Source: Marinimicrobium sp038419845 (lineage in GTDB: Bacteria > Pseudomonadota > Gammaproteobacteria > Pseudomonadales > Cellvibrionaceae). Taken from it: DNA of 64,000 nt. The notes under the pieces are model-generated. The model did no database searches, was not told the origin of the DNA, and saw nothing but the letters and a program-made list of their open reading frames with translations. The stretch lies in the NCBI RefSeq assembly GCF_038419845.1, contig NZ_JBCAQT010000017.1, forward strand, positions 1 to 64,000, written 5' to 3'. Position numbers and translations under genes: made by a program. Below, in pieces: positions 41,569 through 50,406 of this stretch; the stretch's first letter is position 1; each line of letters starts with the position of its first letter.

Positions 41569-43220
41569 GAGACCTCCTCAAGGTTTTGCCGACGAGATTC
41601 GGTTGCCATGACTGAACGGCGGCTGCCATGGCGCGCCATGAGTCCGAAGCTCAGGGCCATTACCAGCGCGCTCAGATCGACCCCCGCCAACACCCAGTCG
41701 CCCGCCGCGAGGCTCACCCCGAGGTGGCGGTCGCTGGTCAGAGCATTAACCACGGGAACCGAGCCCCAGGCCAGAGCTGCGAAGGTGAGTTGTGTTTTCC
41801 ACACAGCGTGGAGCGGGCACCAACTGGCATACAAGCCGAGTGCCAGCCAGCCGAGAAAAAGACTGTGCATTTCCCAGTCGGCCCGGGCGGGCCAATGGGC
41901 GGGCAATAAGCGATTGGCCAGAAAATACAGGGCAATTGCGGTGGGTAGACCGACGAGCACGGCGGCATAAAACCGCTCCACTGTCGCATAGGCAGTGGGG
42001 TCCCGACTCCGCCGTTTTTTCAGCCAGAACAGAATGCCGGTGGCAATCATCAGGATGCCCAGAAGACTGCAGAGAATGTACAGCCAGCGCAATGGCCAAT
42101 CGGCGAACAACCCCTCATGCAATGCGATCAATGTTTTTTCTACCGAGGCGGCGCCGCCGTATTGTTGGGTGCCGCCTTCAAGGCGCTCACCGGTGCTGGC
42201 CCGGTACATGATCCGATGGGGCTTGCCCTGATATTCGGCGGGCGAGGGCTCCGGCAGATAAAATGAAAGGCGGGCACTGATGTCGCCGGGGTACAGTATG
42301 TAGATCTGCACGATGCGCTGGCCTGACTCGCGCTGGGCGAGCGTTAACAGAGGCAGAATGGGGACGGACTCGGCGGGCTCGCCCGCACGCGGTTCGGGCT
42401 CATCGTCGGGAAACGCTTCGTGCTGAAATACCCGAACGCCCTCGTCACCGTAGCGTGCACTGACAATCGGCTCCATAAACGTCAGCGCAAAAAACAAGAG
42501 GCCGCTGTAGACAATCATGATCTGAAATGGCAGAGCCAGTACGCTGCTTAAATTGTGAAAGTCCAGCCAGGAGCGGGCGCCCCGATATAACCGGAGCGTA
42601 AAAAACTCCCGAAAAATACGCCGATGAATGATCACTCCGGTCACCAACCCCACCAGCATCAACAGCGAGCAGAGCCCGACAATCCAGTAGGCGGCGATGT
42701 CAGGCAGGTAATGCAGGCGCCAGTGCAACCGGTACAAGGCTTCGCCACCGCCGGTCTGACGGGGTTGAACCCAGAGCGGTTCTTCCCGGCTCAGATCCAG
42801 ATACTGAGCCTCGCGCTCCGGCCTCTGGCCGTCCTCTCCGCGCGGGGGCTGCCACTCAACCCAGAAGTTGCCGTTGCGCTCGGTCGGTAAAATGATGCCC
42901 CACCAGATCGCATCGTCAGGTGCCTGTTCTTTCAGGCGCTGCACACCCAGCCGGATCAGTTCGGCGGTGGAGATGGTGCGCGGTCCCTTGTCTGTGGGGG
43001 CGCGGTCCGTGGGGATGCGGAACACGCTGAGCTCGGGGGAGGGCGTAAAGGTTGTGGGCAGACTCATGGCCAGAGGCCGCTCCGGTTTCAGCCAGCGGTC
43101 CAGCTCGAAATGAAAATACCCCAGGGTGCCGGTCACGAAGATAAAAAACATCAAGGCACTGAACACAATGCCGGCCCAGCGGTGCAGCCAGGTCATGGAG
43201 GTGCGAAACGCCGACTTCAT
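41562..43220 (-). CDS. PepSY-associated transmembrane protein, probable ferrisiderophore reductase
   Basis: The 552-residue inner-membrane protein has an N-terminal helix after RTSMTWLHRWAGIVFS (about residues 5-35), a large periplasmic PepSY region and further helices (about eight in total). Conserved histidines are near membrane borders (LHRWAG, LYRLHWRLHYLPD, LHEGLFADW). Relatives such as FpvG/PiuB take part in reducing Fe3+ from siderophores in the periplasm. The start at 43220 forms an ATGA overlap with the DUF3649 stop; an 85-codon upstream extension is rejected because it reads through DUF3649 in another frame. Confidence 0.85.
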   Translation of the reverse strand: MKSAFRTSMTWLHRWAGIVFSALMFFIFVTGTLGYFHFELDRWLKPERPLAMSLPTTFTPSPELSVFRIPTDRAPTDKGPRTISTAELIRLGVQRLKEQAPDDAIWWGIILPTERNGNFWVEWQPPRGEDGQRPEREAQYLDLSREEPLWVQPRQTGGGEALYRLHWRLHYLPDIAAYWIVGLCSLLMLVGLVTGVIIHRRIFREFFTLRLYRGARSWLDFHNLSSVLALPFQIMIVYSGLLFFALTFMEPIVSARYGDEGVRVFQHEAFPDDEPEPRAGEPAESVPILPLLTLAQRESGQRIVQIYILYPGDISARLSFYLPEPSPAEYQGKPHRIMYRASTGERLEGGTQQYGGAASVEKTLIALHEGLFADWPLRWLYILCSLLGILMIATGILFWLKKRRSRDPTAYATVERFYAAVLVGLPTAIALYFLANRLLPAHWPARADWEMHSLFLGWLALGLYASWCPLHAVWKTQLTFAALAWGSVPVVNALTSDRHLGVSLAAGDWVLAGVDLSALVMALSFGLMARHGSRRSVMATESRRQNLEEVSC

Positions 43221-43498
43221 GGCAGAGCCCCACCTTGATGACCGAGCAGAGCAAAACTGATGCCTGCCGATATCACGGCGGGAATCAGCAAACCGGTCCA
43301 GGCCCGCCAATGGCTGCGCACCCCAAACGCCCATAAAAAGGCACCAGTATACACAACAAAGCTCAGCAACAGGGCGGTCACCGTGGCTTGGGCCCGATCC
43401 ACCGGCAGGAGGACGCCAACCAGCAGCGAGAAGGCAATGCTGAGGGCGTAGCCGCCCAGCAAAGCCGCCATACATCGGGAGATGACATCCAACAGCAT
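43217..43498 (-). CDS. DUF3649 family small membrane protein
   Basis: The 93-residue protein has three hydrophobic helices (about 12-30, 38-58 and 65-85) and the DUF3649 pattern RCMAALLGGYAL with YTGAFLWAFGVRSHWRAW. It accompanies DUF3325 and PepSY proteins downstream of TonB receptors. The ATG at 43498 follows TGAGG; a GTG one codon earlier is possible. It is translationally coupled to the PepSY gene and begins 16 bases after the receptor stop. Confidence 0.8.
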   Translation of the reverse strand: MLLDVISRCMAALLGGYALSIAFSLLVGVLLPVDRAQATVTALLLSFVVYTGAFLWAFGVRSHWRAWTGLLIPAVISAGISFALLGHQGGALP

Positions 43499-43514
43499 CA
43501 CAACCTCAAGGGCA

Positions 43515-45548
43515 TCAGAAGCGCAGCGCCAGGCTCACTCTCACATCTCGCCCGGGCGCCGGGTAGCCGACGATGGCTTCGTAGTCGGGCACATGACGAA
43601 AATCCTCGATGCTGCCGTGGTCCAGATACTGTTCATTGAAGGCGTTTTTCACGGTCAGCGTCAGGGTTAGATTATCCGTCGACGATGGCGCCCAGTGCAG
43701 ATACAGGTCGTGGACGCCATAGCCCGGTTTGTCGATGCTCGCCTCGGCCGCTTCCACATAAATATCGTTCAGGTCATCCACCAGAGTACCGATCCAGCCG
43801 ATATCGATGGCGGGCGTGAGTTGGTAGGAGGTGTCGATGATCAGGGTGTCGCCGGTGGAGGTGCCCAGATAACCGTAGGAATAGCGAGTCACCGGCTCCC
43901 CATCCAATTCGGCGGTGGTGTCCAGAAAGCTGACTTTGCTGAACAGTTTCCGGCCGCTGTAACTCAGTGCCAGGGTGTAACCTTCCGATTCCAGATCGCC
44001 CAGATTTTCGTAGTGGCGAGACCAGGGCACGGCATTGCCGATGGCGTTTTCGATGGTGACATCGTGAACCCCGGCCGAGAAGGTAAAACGGGCCAGTTCA
44101 TAGTCCAGCCCCAGCTCCAGGTTTTTGGCTTCTTCGGCCTCCAGGTCCGGATCATTGGTGGTGCCAAAGAGTTTGAAGCCATCGTTGGTTTCCACACCAC
44201 GCAGTGCTTCGGCATAGCCGCCACTGAGCGTCAGGCGCGAGGTCGCCTCATAGGAAAACCCAAGGTTGGGGCTGAAGCCTTCGGAGGTAAACTCGTTGCG
44301 CTCTTTATCCGTCGCCGTGAATTCATCATAGCGAGTACCAAAGCTCAACAACAACGCCTCGGTGGCCTGGTAGCGGTCCTGAATAAACAGGCCCAGTACC
44401 TCGCTGGTTTCCTTGAATTCGTCGTCGGAAGAAGCCTCTCCGGCGGTGACTTCATCGTCCCGGTAGTCCACGCCGTAAATCAGCTTGTGGTCGGCCAGTT
44501 GGCTGGTGTTTTTCAGGGTCAGCCCCTGGCTGTCCACCGCGCTGGTGTAATCGTCCCAGGGGCGGTAGATCTCAAAGACGGTGTTGTAGAGGTTGGCCTC
44601 AAGGTTGACCGCCTCGCGGGTGGGCACATCCCATTGATAGTTCAGGGTGCTGGTTTCCCGTTCAAACTCCAGGTGTCGCAGCGGGTTTCTCGGTCCCTCG
44701 GCCCACTCGGGTCGGGTGAGTTTGTCGCCTTCTTCGGAGAGGTGTTCGTGGCTCAGGCTGAGCCGGTGCCCTGCGCCCAGGTCGCTGACCATTTTCACAA
44801 AACCCAGGTCCTGCTCGGAGTTGGTGCCGGTCAGTTCGTTGCCGTCGGCGTCTTCCATGTTGCCCTGGTCGGCGGTGACAAAACTGCCCATCACACTGAA
44901 CCGGTCACTGAGCCGGCCATAGACAGTCGCGCTGTGCTTGTGTCCGTCGGTATTGGAAAAATAACCGGTTTTGAGCATGCCGCCGATTTTTTGGGAGCTG
45001 CTCAACAGATCCTCCGGGTCCTTGGTTTCAAACCGGATGGCGCCGCCCAGGGCGCCGGGTCCATTGGTGGCCTCACCGGCGCCCACCTGAACGCCCACCT
45101 GCTTGAGCAGTTCCGGCTCAATGGATATGCGGCCGGTGTGGTGATAGGTCACACCCGACTGGGTGGCGCCGTCGACCGTGATATTGAGTGTGTCTTCCCC
45201 CAGGTTGCGTACATAGATTTTCTGCGCGGCGCCGACCGAGCCGCCCACCAGCACCGAGGAGATGCCGGAGAACACATCGTCCAGGTCGTTGGCCTGTTTG
45301 CGCGCCAGATCCTCGCTGTCGAGCAGGCTGTCCAGCGGCTGGCCCACAATCACCAGCTCTTCAGTGGCCGGCGTGCGCACCTGAGCTTTGCGCTCGCTCG
45401 GGTTGTCCGATTCGTCGGTTCCGGCGGAGGAGTCCTCCTGGGCCAAGGCCATACCCGGGCTTGCAAGGGCGGCGCAGAGCGTCAGGTGGCTCAGACAGGT
45501 CAGGGGAAGTGTGAAACGGGGGGCTGACAGACGAGAGCTGTGTCGCAT
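43515..45548 (-). CDS. TonB-dependent outer-membrane siderophore/iron receptor
   Basis: The 677-residue receptor has a signal peptide (about residues 1-36, cleaved near MALAQE), a TonB-box-like EELVIVGQPLD, a plug (about 60-170, with YVRNLGEDTLNITVDG and GPGALGGAIRFETKDP) and a barrel ending in RVSLALRF with a terminal Phe. It has no STN domain. It is first in an operon with DUF3649, PepSY and DUF3325 and faces the petrobactin genes, so it probably imports ferric petrobactin or a related siderophore; the ligand is inference. AAAAGGA precedes the ATG and a Fur-box-like site lies 33 bases upstream. Confidence 0.88.
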   Translation of the reverse strand: MRHSSRLSAPRFTLPLTCLSHLTLCAALASPGMALAQEDSSAGTDESDNPSERKAQVRTPATEELVIVGQPLDSLLDSEDLARKQANDLDDVFSGISSVLVGGSVGAAQKIYVRNLGEDTLNITVDGATQSGVTYHHTGRISIEPELLKQVGVQVGAGEATNGPGALGGAIRFETKDPEDLLSSSQKIGGMLKTGYFSNTDGHKHSATVYGRLSDRFSVMGSFVTADQGNMEDADGNELTGTNSEQDLGFVKMVSDLGAGHRLSLSHEHLSEEGDKLTRPEWAEGPRNPLRHLEFERETSTLNYQWDVPTREAVNLEANLYNTVFEIYRPWDDYTSAVDSQGLTLKNTSQLADHKLIYGVDYRDDEVTAGEASSDDEFKETSEVLGLFIQDRYQATEALLLSFGTRYDEFTATDKERNEFTSEGFSPNLGFSYEATSRLTLSGGYAEALRGVETNDGFKLFGTTNDPDLEAEEAKNLELGLDYELARFTFSAGVHDVTIENAIGNAVPWSRHYENLGDLESEGYTLALSYSGRKLFSKVSFLDTTAELDGEPVTRYSYGYLGTSTGDTLIIDTSYQLTPAIDIGWIGTLVDDLNDIYVEAAEASIDKPGYGVHDLYLHWAPSSTDNLTLTLTVKNAFNEQYLDHGSIEDFRHVPDYEAIVGYPAPGRDVRVSLALRF

Positions 45549-45580
45549 GGAAATCAGATCCTTTTAAGGGTTGCCTAAAA

Positions 45581-45600
45581 GGTAATTATTATCATTTGCG
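45581..45600 (-). promoter_or_regulatory. Fur-box-like operator before the TonB receptor
   Basis: On the minus strand the stretch reads GCAAATGATAATAATTACC, matching the AATGATAAT half of the Fur consensus well. It is placed for iron-dependent repression of the receptor-PepSY operon. Confidence 0.72.
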
Positions 45601-45833
45601 ATATATTCTCTGTAAATGACTTTTACAGTTGTTACATTTGCGGAAGTGGCCTTGGCTGTTGCCTTGCTCAACAACTGGGCGCCCTAAACCCGGGGGCGTG
45701 GCGCAACAGCTCCGAGTGGAGCCCATGTTGAGTGCTGCACTCGACGGAGAGTGCCAGGGCTGCTATAAAATCACGGGGCTTTCACGATTGCGGTCGAAGG
45801 TCCAGTTCAGCTCGATTGAATAGAGTGTGCCTT

Positions 45834-46571
45834 ATGTTTGAGCGGCAGATCATTGACATCCTGGCCGACCGGGATAGCGGCTCTTCCCAACTGGTGGATC
45901 GCATCCAGAGGGCGTTTCATTGCGTTGAAAACAACCACCCGGACGAGCGGCAGTTGCGGTGGGCCTTTGGGCGGCTCCGGCACATTGATGGCTCGATGGT
46001 AGTGGTCCATCACCTGCTTGATACCCTGGAGCCTGCCATTGGTCCCACGTTCTTCGATTCACTCCGCCAATATGAGCGAGAGTGGGGCGACCTCCCCCGT
46101 CGGGTCGCCACCCGGTTGAGTGAGTTGCGAGACTGGAGTAACCGCAACGTTCTTACCCATAGCCGCAGCGGGATGCTGCTGGAGGCCATCAGGCGTGTCA
46201 CCGAAGATTACGAAGGGGTCAACGTCTGGCAGACACGCTCGGAACCCGGCGGCGAAGGTGTGGCCCAGTACCGGGAGCTACAGGAGCTGGGTGTGGCGGC
46301 GCACCTGGTTGAGGACAGCCAGGTCCCGGAACTGGCTTCCTCAATGGATGCCGCCTGGTTGGGTGTTGATCAATACAGCGAGGAGATGTATGTCAACAAA
46401 GTTGGCAGCAAAAGCGTCGCGGAGGCAATGAGTCGTGCCGGGAAAACGACTTTTGTTCTGGGAGATCCTCGCAAGCGGGGCAACACGCTGAGCGTCTCGA
46501 GCGATTTGTTCGAAGCCGTTCCCTTTACCCGTGATACCTGCCTGATCAGCGCCGGAAAAACATCGCGATGA
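45834..46571 (+). CDS. eIF-2B alpha/beta/delta-like protein
   Basis: The 245-residue protein resembles the eIF-2B alpha/beta/delta superfamily, which in bacteria includes sugar-phosphate isomerases such as methylthioribose-1-phosphate isomerase. Recognisable stretches are LSELRDWSNRNVLTHSRSGML and GVDQYSEEMYVNKVGSKSVAEA (split helix and Rossmann-type strand). The catalytic Cys/Asp pair of the isomerases could not be assigned. The start at 45834 (MFERQIIDIL) fits better than the in-frame codon at 45732. It has no operon partner; the upstream 285 bases hold the receptor promoter and inverted repeats near 45709-45742 (GCTCC-gagt-GGAGC and GAGTGC-T-GCACTC). Confidence 0.65.
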   Translation: MFERQIIDILADRDSGSSQLVDRIQRAFHCVENNHPDERQLRWAFGRLRHIDGSMVVVHHLLDTLEPAIGPTFFDSLRQYEREWGDLPRRVATRLSELRDWSNRNVLTHSRSGMLLEAIRRVTEDYEGVNVWQTRSEPGGEGVAQYRELQELGVAAHLVEDSQVPELASSMDAAWLGVDQYSEEMYVNKVGSKSVAEAMSRAGKTTFVLGDPRKRGNTLSVSSDLFEAVPFTRDTCLISAGKTSR

Positions 46572-46746
46572 GCGATAGCACTACGCTCACCAGTATCATC
46601 GTGGTAATGGGGAAAAAGAAGGTATAGCCGGGGCGCTCAATCACAATATCGCCCGGCAGTCGACCCAGTGGAAGGTGTTTCAACCAGGGCCAGGCCAGAG
46701 CGGTCAGAATCAATAGTATGCCGATGATCAATAACGTACGTTGCAT
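46546..46746 (-). CDS. DUF2905 small membrane protein
   Basis: The 66-residue protein has two hydrophobic helices (about 3-20 and 42-62) flanking LPLGRLPGDIVIERPGYTFFFP, the DUF2905 signature. Function is unknown. The ATG at 46746 follows GGGAGG by 4 bases; the longer frame to 46878 runs through a terminator and is rejected. It overlaps the convergent eIF-2B-like gene by 26 bases. Confidence 0.85.
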   Translation of the reverse strand: MQRTLLIIGILLILTALAWPWLKHLPLGRLPGDIVIERPGYTFFFPITTMILVSVVLSLIAMFFRR

Positions 46747-46836
46747 AAAACCTCCCGCAGGAGATTGTAACGTGGAAGGTCGGGAATGTCCCGAGAAGTG
46801 CTTATGGTGGATCATGTCCCGGCCCTCATACATGAG

Positions 46837-46865
46837 AAGCCCCTCCGGCCGACCGGAGGGGCTTT
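46837..46865. terminator. Hairpin terminator between the GH5 gene and the DUF2905 gene
   Basis: AAGCCCCTCCGG and CCGGAGGGGCTTT form a 12-base-pair stem with a short loop. The T-tract is short on both strands. It lies 25 bases after the GH5 stop. Confidence 0.7.
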
Positions 46866-46889
46866 GGGGTTCCGCCATTGGGCCGGCTT

Positions 46890-48776
46890 CTACCAGCTGC
46901 CAAGCTGCAGGTTGTAGCTTCCCGAGGTCTGCTTCACATGGATATAGTGATCGCAGTTGTTGGTTCCGGTATCCACAACACTGAAGTCGTTCAATACCTG
47001 TTCAACATTGGCGATGACGATGCCGTTGCAATTGCGTATGTCATAGACATTGGTTCCGCTGGCGCTCCAGGTGCCCAGACGGATGCTGCCGCTGCCGTGG
47101 TTGTAGACCAGGCAATGGCCCTGGGAAACGCTGGTGGTGCCGCCATTGGTTACGCGTGCAGCGTTGCTGTCATCACAGGGGAAATCGCCATCGGCCGGAG
47201 GCTCTTCTGTGGGCGGTTCCTCTTCTTCTGGTGGTTCCTCGGCCGGTGGTTCGCTGGTGCCGCCGTCGCTGATGGAAAAGTCCATATAGTTCAGATTAGT
47301 GGCGCCATCGTAGAACTCCACGGTAATGACGGCATTGGAAGGGATATAGACACCGGCAATCTCCTTGTCGGTCCAGGTCTGCCAGCCGCCGCCATCACTG
47401 CTGATGGTATCGGTCAGGGTGTCGTTCACATAGAGCGAAACGCGTTGTCCGGCGTCCATGGAAGCTAGCCGAAAGGTGACGTCATAGGTTTCGTCGGCGT
47501 CAGCAATGTCGTAGGTCAACTGCTCTCCGGGCTCTGTCCAGCCCACATTGCATCCGCTCTCACTGGAATCTTCCACATCCACATCCAGACCCCGGTATTC
47601 GCAGGCGGTGGGCGAGCCGCTGTTGCCCGGTGTGGTTTCCACCGGTGCGCCGTCGTAATGCTCGGCTTCGATCCGGGCCGGCAGGTTCGCGCCGCTGCTG
47701 GACGAGCTGCTGGAGGAACTCGATGAGCTGCTTGAACTGCCTGAGCCCGATCCAATGGCATCATCGCCGGTCCAGTTCTGGATCAGGTTGTGGACATAAT
47801 TACCCGAGGCGGTCAGGTCCGACCCGCTCCAGCCGCCGGTGGTGCTAGCGCCGGGAACCAGAGCCGACGCCCCTTCTTCCTTGTCGTTGATGGACCAGTT
47901 GGCGTGACTGATGTCGTTGGCTTCCAGGAAGTTCATCCAGGTGTCTGTTGCGGCACTGGCTACACCGCCGTCGCCATCGGCGTTGACCGTGCCCCATTCG
48001 GTCACAAACAGGGCGATGCCGCTGTTCATGGCCGAGCTGGCCTTGTCACGCAGAGACTGACCGTGGGTGCCGGCGTAAAAGTGCAAGGCGTAGGCAATAT
48101 TGTCGTAACCGGTAATGGGATCCTGGGCGGCCGCATCCACATCCTGGGACCAGGTGGGTGTGCCCACCACAATCAGGTTGTCCTGATCAATGGCTCGAAT
48201 AGCGCTGATCACGGCTTCGGCATAGGGCTTGATGGTTCCGCTCCAGGACACCTGCAGGGGTTCATTGTAGATTTCGTAAATGACATTATCGTGGTGGCCG
48301 TAAGTCTGTGCCATTTCCTCGAAAAAGGCGACGGCTTCGCTCTGGTTCTGCTCGGCGTGGTGGGAGTGCCAATCAATGATCACGTAGAGATCATTGGCGA
48401 TGGCGGCATCCACCACGGTGGTCACCTTGGCTTTATTACCCTGGGGGTCGTCCAGGTAACCGCCCTCGTCCTCGACGCCCATGGCGGCGCGAACGAGCCT
48501 ACTGTTCCAGTCCTCCTTCAGCCATTGCACGGTACCCGCTGTATAGAATTTCTCTCCGCCCCAGCCATTGTTACTCCAGAACAGACTGTTGCCGGCGAGG
48601 CTGACGGGTTCACCGTTACTGACAATTGTATTACCTTCTACTGATAGCGGAGGAACCGCCGCGCACAGCGCGCTGATGCAAAGACCCACTGCAACAGAGA
48701 CGCATTGAAGCAAGCGCTTTGAGAAGAACCATTGAGTGAACGTTGGGGATGGCTTGTTGAGACTATTCATTATCAT
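46890..48776 (-). CDS. GH5 endoglucanase with CBM6-like module and uncharacterised C-terminal domain
   Basis: The 628-residue secreted protein has a signal peptide (cleaved near ALCAA, residue 40) and a GH5 (subfamily 2-like) barrel at about 41-340. Its acid/base is Glu172 (VIYEIYNEPL) and its nucleophile Glu260 (ALFVTEWGTV). A serine-rich linker (342-363), a CBM6-type module (about 366-490, RIEAEHYDG... NLNYMDFSIS) and a Pro/Glu linker follow. The final ~95 residues form an unknown domain with four cysteines. It would cut beta-1,4-glucan outside the cell. Start at 48776 with GAGAG upstream; M at 48770 is an alternative. Confidence 0.88.
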   Translation of the reverse strand: MIMNSLNKPSPTFTQWFFSKRLLQCVSVAVGLCISALCAAVPPLSVEGNTIVSNGEPVSLAGNSLFWSNNGWGGEKFYTAGTVQWLKEDWNSRLVRAAMGVEDEGGYLDDPQGNKAKVTTVVDAAIANDLYVIIDWHSHHAEQNQSEAVAFFEEMAQTYGHHDNVIYEIYNEPLQVSWSGTIKPYAEAVISAIRAIDQDNLIVVGTPTWSQDVDAAAQDPITGYDNIAYALHFYAGTHGQSLRDKASSAMNSGIALFVTEWGTVNADGDGGVASAATDTWMNFLEANDISHANWSINDKEEGASALVPGASTTGGWSGSDLTASGNYVHNLIQNWTGDDAIGSGSGSSSSSSSSSSSSSSSGANLPARIEAEHYDGAPVETTPGNSGSPTACEYRGLDVDVEDSSESGCNVGWTEPGEQLTYDIADADETYDVTFRLASMDAGQRVSLYVNDTLTDTISSDGGGWQTWTDKEIAGVYIPSNAVITVEFYDGATNLNYMDFSISDGGTSEPPAEEPPEEEEPPTEEPPADGDFPCDDSNAARVTNGGTTSVSQGHCLVYNHGSGSIRLGTWSASGTNVYDIRNCNGIVIANVEQVLNDFSVVDTGTNNCDHYIHVKQTSGSYNLQLGSW

Positions 48777-49000
48777 TTTAAGCTCTCTTGGTTTGAATTG
48801 CCGAATGGATTTTTCAAAATGACGACCAAGCGCGCATTGGCGCAGAGAAAGCGTGTCGACAGGAGATAGGCTAGCAAACGAAATATGGTGTGTGCAGAAA
48901 AATGACGTTTCTGCAAAGTAATTCACTCTACGTATTTCGAATCATAATTCATGTCCTTCCTGTTAATTTCGAAACGGTATTATTTGCTGGTTTTTGGTAC

Positions 49001-49029
49001 AAAAAAAGGGCGGAAAGATCCGCCCTTTA
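49001..49029 (-). terminator. Intrinsic terminator of the GH11 xylanase gene
   Basis: AAAGGGCGGA-aaga-TCCGCCCTTT forms a 10-base-pair stem; on the minus strand it is followed by seven T residues. A second GC-rich hairpin (ATCCCGGCT with AGCCGGGAT, 49043-49068) lies between it and the stop codon. Confidence 0.88.
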
Positions 49030-49095
49030 GGGTTCCCGTCGCAATCCCGGCTCATTTAAGCCGGGATGCGCGTGGGATATGGGGTGCGGGTTCGT

Positions 49096-50406
49096 TTAGT
49101 TACACACGACGCCGCCACCACCGCCCTGGTCGTTGCAGGTATTGTTCCCGATGCAGCTCTGGTTGTTTTCCCAGCCCCAGCCGCTGTCCTGGTTTTCGCA
49201 GCTGGCTATGTCGCTGCCGTACCAGTCACAGTAACAGTCGCCGCTGGTCGTGGTGCCATCGGTGCTGCCGCCGCCACTGGTGGTGCCGCCAGACATGTCG
49301 CCGAAGCCGATTACGCCATCACAGTGCATCCACTGGGTGTTGGAGCCGCCGCCGCATTCGCCTTCATAGGCGCTGGTGTTGTAGCTCTGGTCTTCGGCGT
49401 ACCGGGTGTCGCCATTGATCTGAACATAGTCCACGCGGATCTCGTAGCCTTCGCCCTGATCGTCGAACAGCTCGACGTTGACGTCGCCGGTGGCATCGGT
49501 GTTGACGGTAAAGTCCTGCCAGCTGGTGGACAGGCTCAGGGTCTCGATGGTGCTGCCACCCACGTTCACGCGCAGCTGCTCGCTGCCCGACGTACCTACC
49601 GCGCGAACGACCAGCGTGTTATCGCCAGAGCCGGTGGTGCCGCCGTCGGAGCCGCCGGTGTCACCTCCGGTATCGCCACCGCCGGTGTCTCCGCCACTGC
49701 CTTCGCTGACCGTGATGTCTGAGCTGCCGGTGCTCTGGTAGCCCTCGGTTGCCAGGACCTGATAGTCATGATTCCCCAGGTTCAGACCGGCGGCGGCCCA
49801 GGCATCAAAGTGGTTGCCCACGGTGATGGTGCCGCTGATCTGCCCGAAGCCTTTCTTGGGCTGACGAACACTGAAGTACTGATAAAATGTCTGGGTGCCA
49901 TCGATCGAAGGCTGCTGGATGCGTTCACAGCGAACGATCTCGTAGGTGGCGCCGTCGCTTTCGAAGGTGCCATAGGTTTGACGACCTTCGGTGCAGCTGG
50001 ATGGATTGTAGGAGCCGTAGCTTTCGATCACGTAATATTCGATCAGCGGATCGCGGGTCCAGCCGTAAAGTGCCAGGTAGGAGTTCTGGGAGTTATCTAC
50101 ATTGTAACTGCCAGAGTAGTTGACCACTCGGCGTCCGCCGGGATTCCAGCCTTTCCCGCCTACCCAGTTGTTGGTGGCGTTGGACCACTGGGAAGTGTAG
50201 CGACCGCCTTCTCCCAGTCCGAAAGAGGCATCGCCGTTGTCTTTCCAGAATGAATAGAAGAAACCGTCGTGCGTGCCCTGAGCGTTTTCTGTCAGGGTTT
50301 CAGTCTGCGCCTGTGCGGTTGTCGTACCAAGCGCTGCAACGCATGCCAGCGTGGCAGCCAGCCCTTTGCCGGTTGTGCTTATCGTTTTAAGGCTTAAGAA
50401 ACTCAT
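49096..50406 (-). CDS. GH11 endo-xylanase with CBM60-like and CBM10 modules
   Basis: The 436-residue secreted enzyme has a signal peptide (cleaved near TTAQA, residue 33). A GH11 jelly-roll covers about 40-232, with nucleophile Glu123 in DPLIEYYVIESYG and acid/base Glu221 in LATEGYQSTGSSD. A Gly/Asp/Thr linker follows. A calcium-type CBM60/CBM36-like module covers about 263-365 (LVVRAVGTSGSEQL... EGECGGGSNTQW). A second linker and a cysteine-rich CBM10 (about 388-436, CDWYGSDIASCENQDSGWGW) close the protein. CBM10 binds crystalline cellulose and is typical of Cellvibrio-like bacteria. It would cut xylan while tethered to plant cell wall. A terminator follows. Confidence 0.92.
   Translation of the reverse strand: MSFLSLKTISTTGKGLAATLACVAALGTTTAQAQTETLTENAQGTHDGFFYSFWKDNGDASFGLGEGGRYTSQWSNATNNWVGGKGWNPGGRRVVNYSGSYNVDNSQNSYLALYGWTRDPLIEYYVIESYGSYNPSSCTEGRQTYGTFESDGATYEIVRCERIQQPSIDGTQTFYQYFSVRQPKKGFGQISGTITVGNHFDAWAAAGLNLGNHDYQVLATEGYQSTGSSDITVSEGSGGDTGGGDTGGDTGGSDGGTTGSGDNTLVVRAVGTSGSEQLRVNVGGSTIETLSLSTSWQDFTVNTDATGDVNVELFDDQGEGYEIRVDYVQINGDTRYAEDQSYNTSAYEGECGGGSNTQWMHCDGVIGFGDMSGGTTSGGGSTDGTTTSGDCYCDWYGSDIASCENQDSGWGWENNQSCIGNNTCNDQGGGGGVVCN

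Noticed and set aside
41562..43475. PepSY protein starting 85 codons earlier
   Set aside because: The extension reads through DUF3649 in another frame; the ATG at 43220 forms the ATGA overlap and the normal family N-terminus.
43695..45527. 610-codon plus-strand frame opposite the iron TonB receptor
   Set aside because: The minus-strand frame has signal peptide, plug and terminal Phe; the plus-strand frame has Gly/Val-rich shadow composition only.
49636..49705. Short tandem repeats that could suggest a CRISPR-like array
   Set aside because: They encode the Gly/Asp/Thr linker of the GH11 enzyme; unit length and lack of spacers rule out CRISPR.
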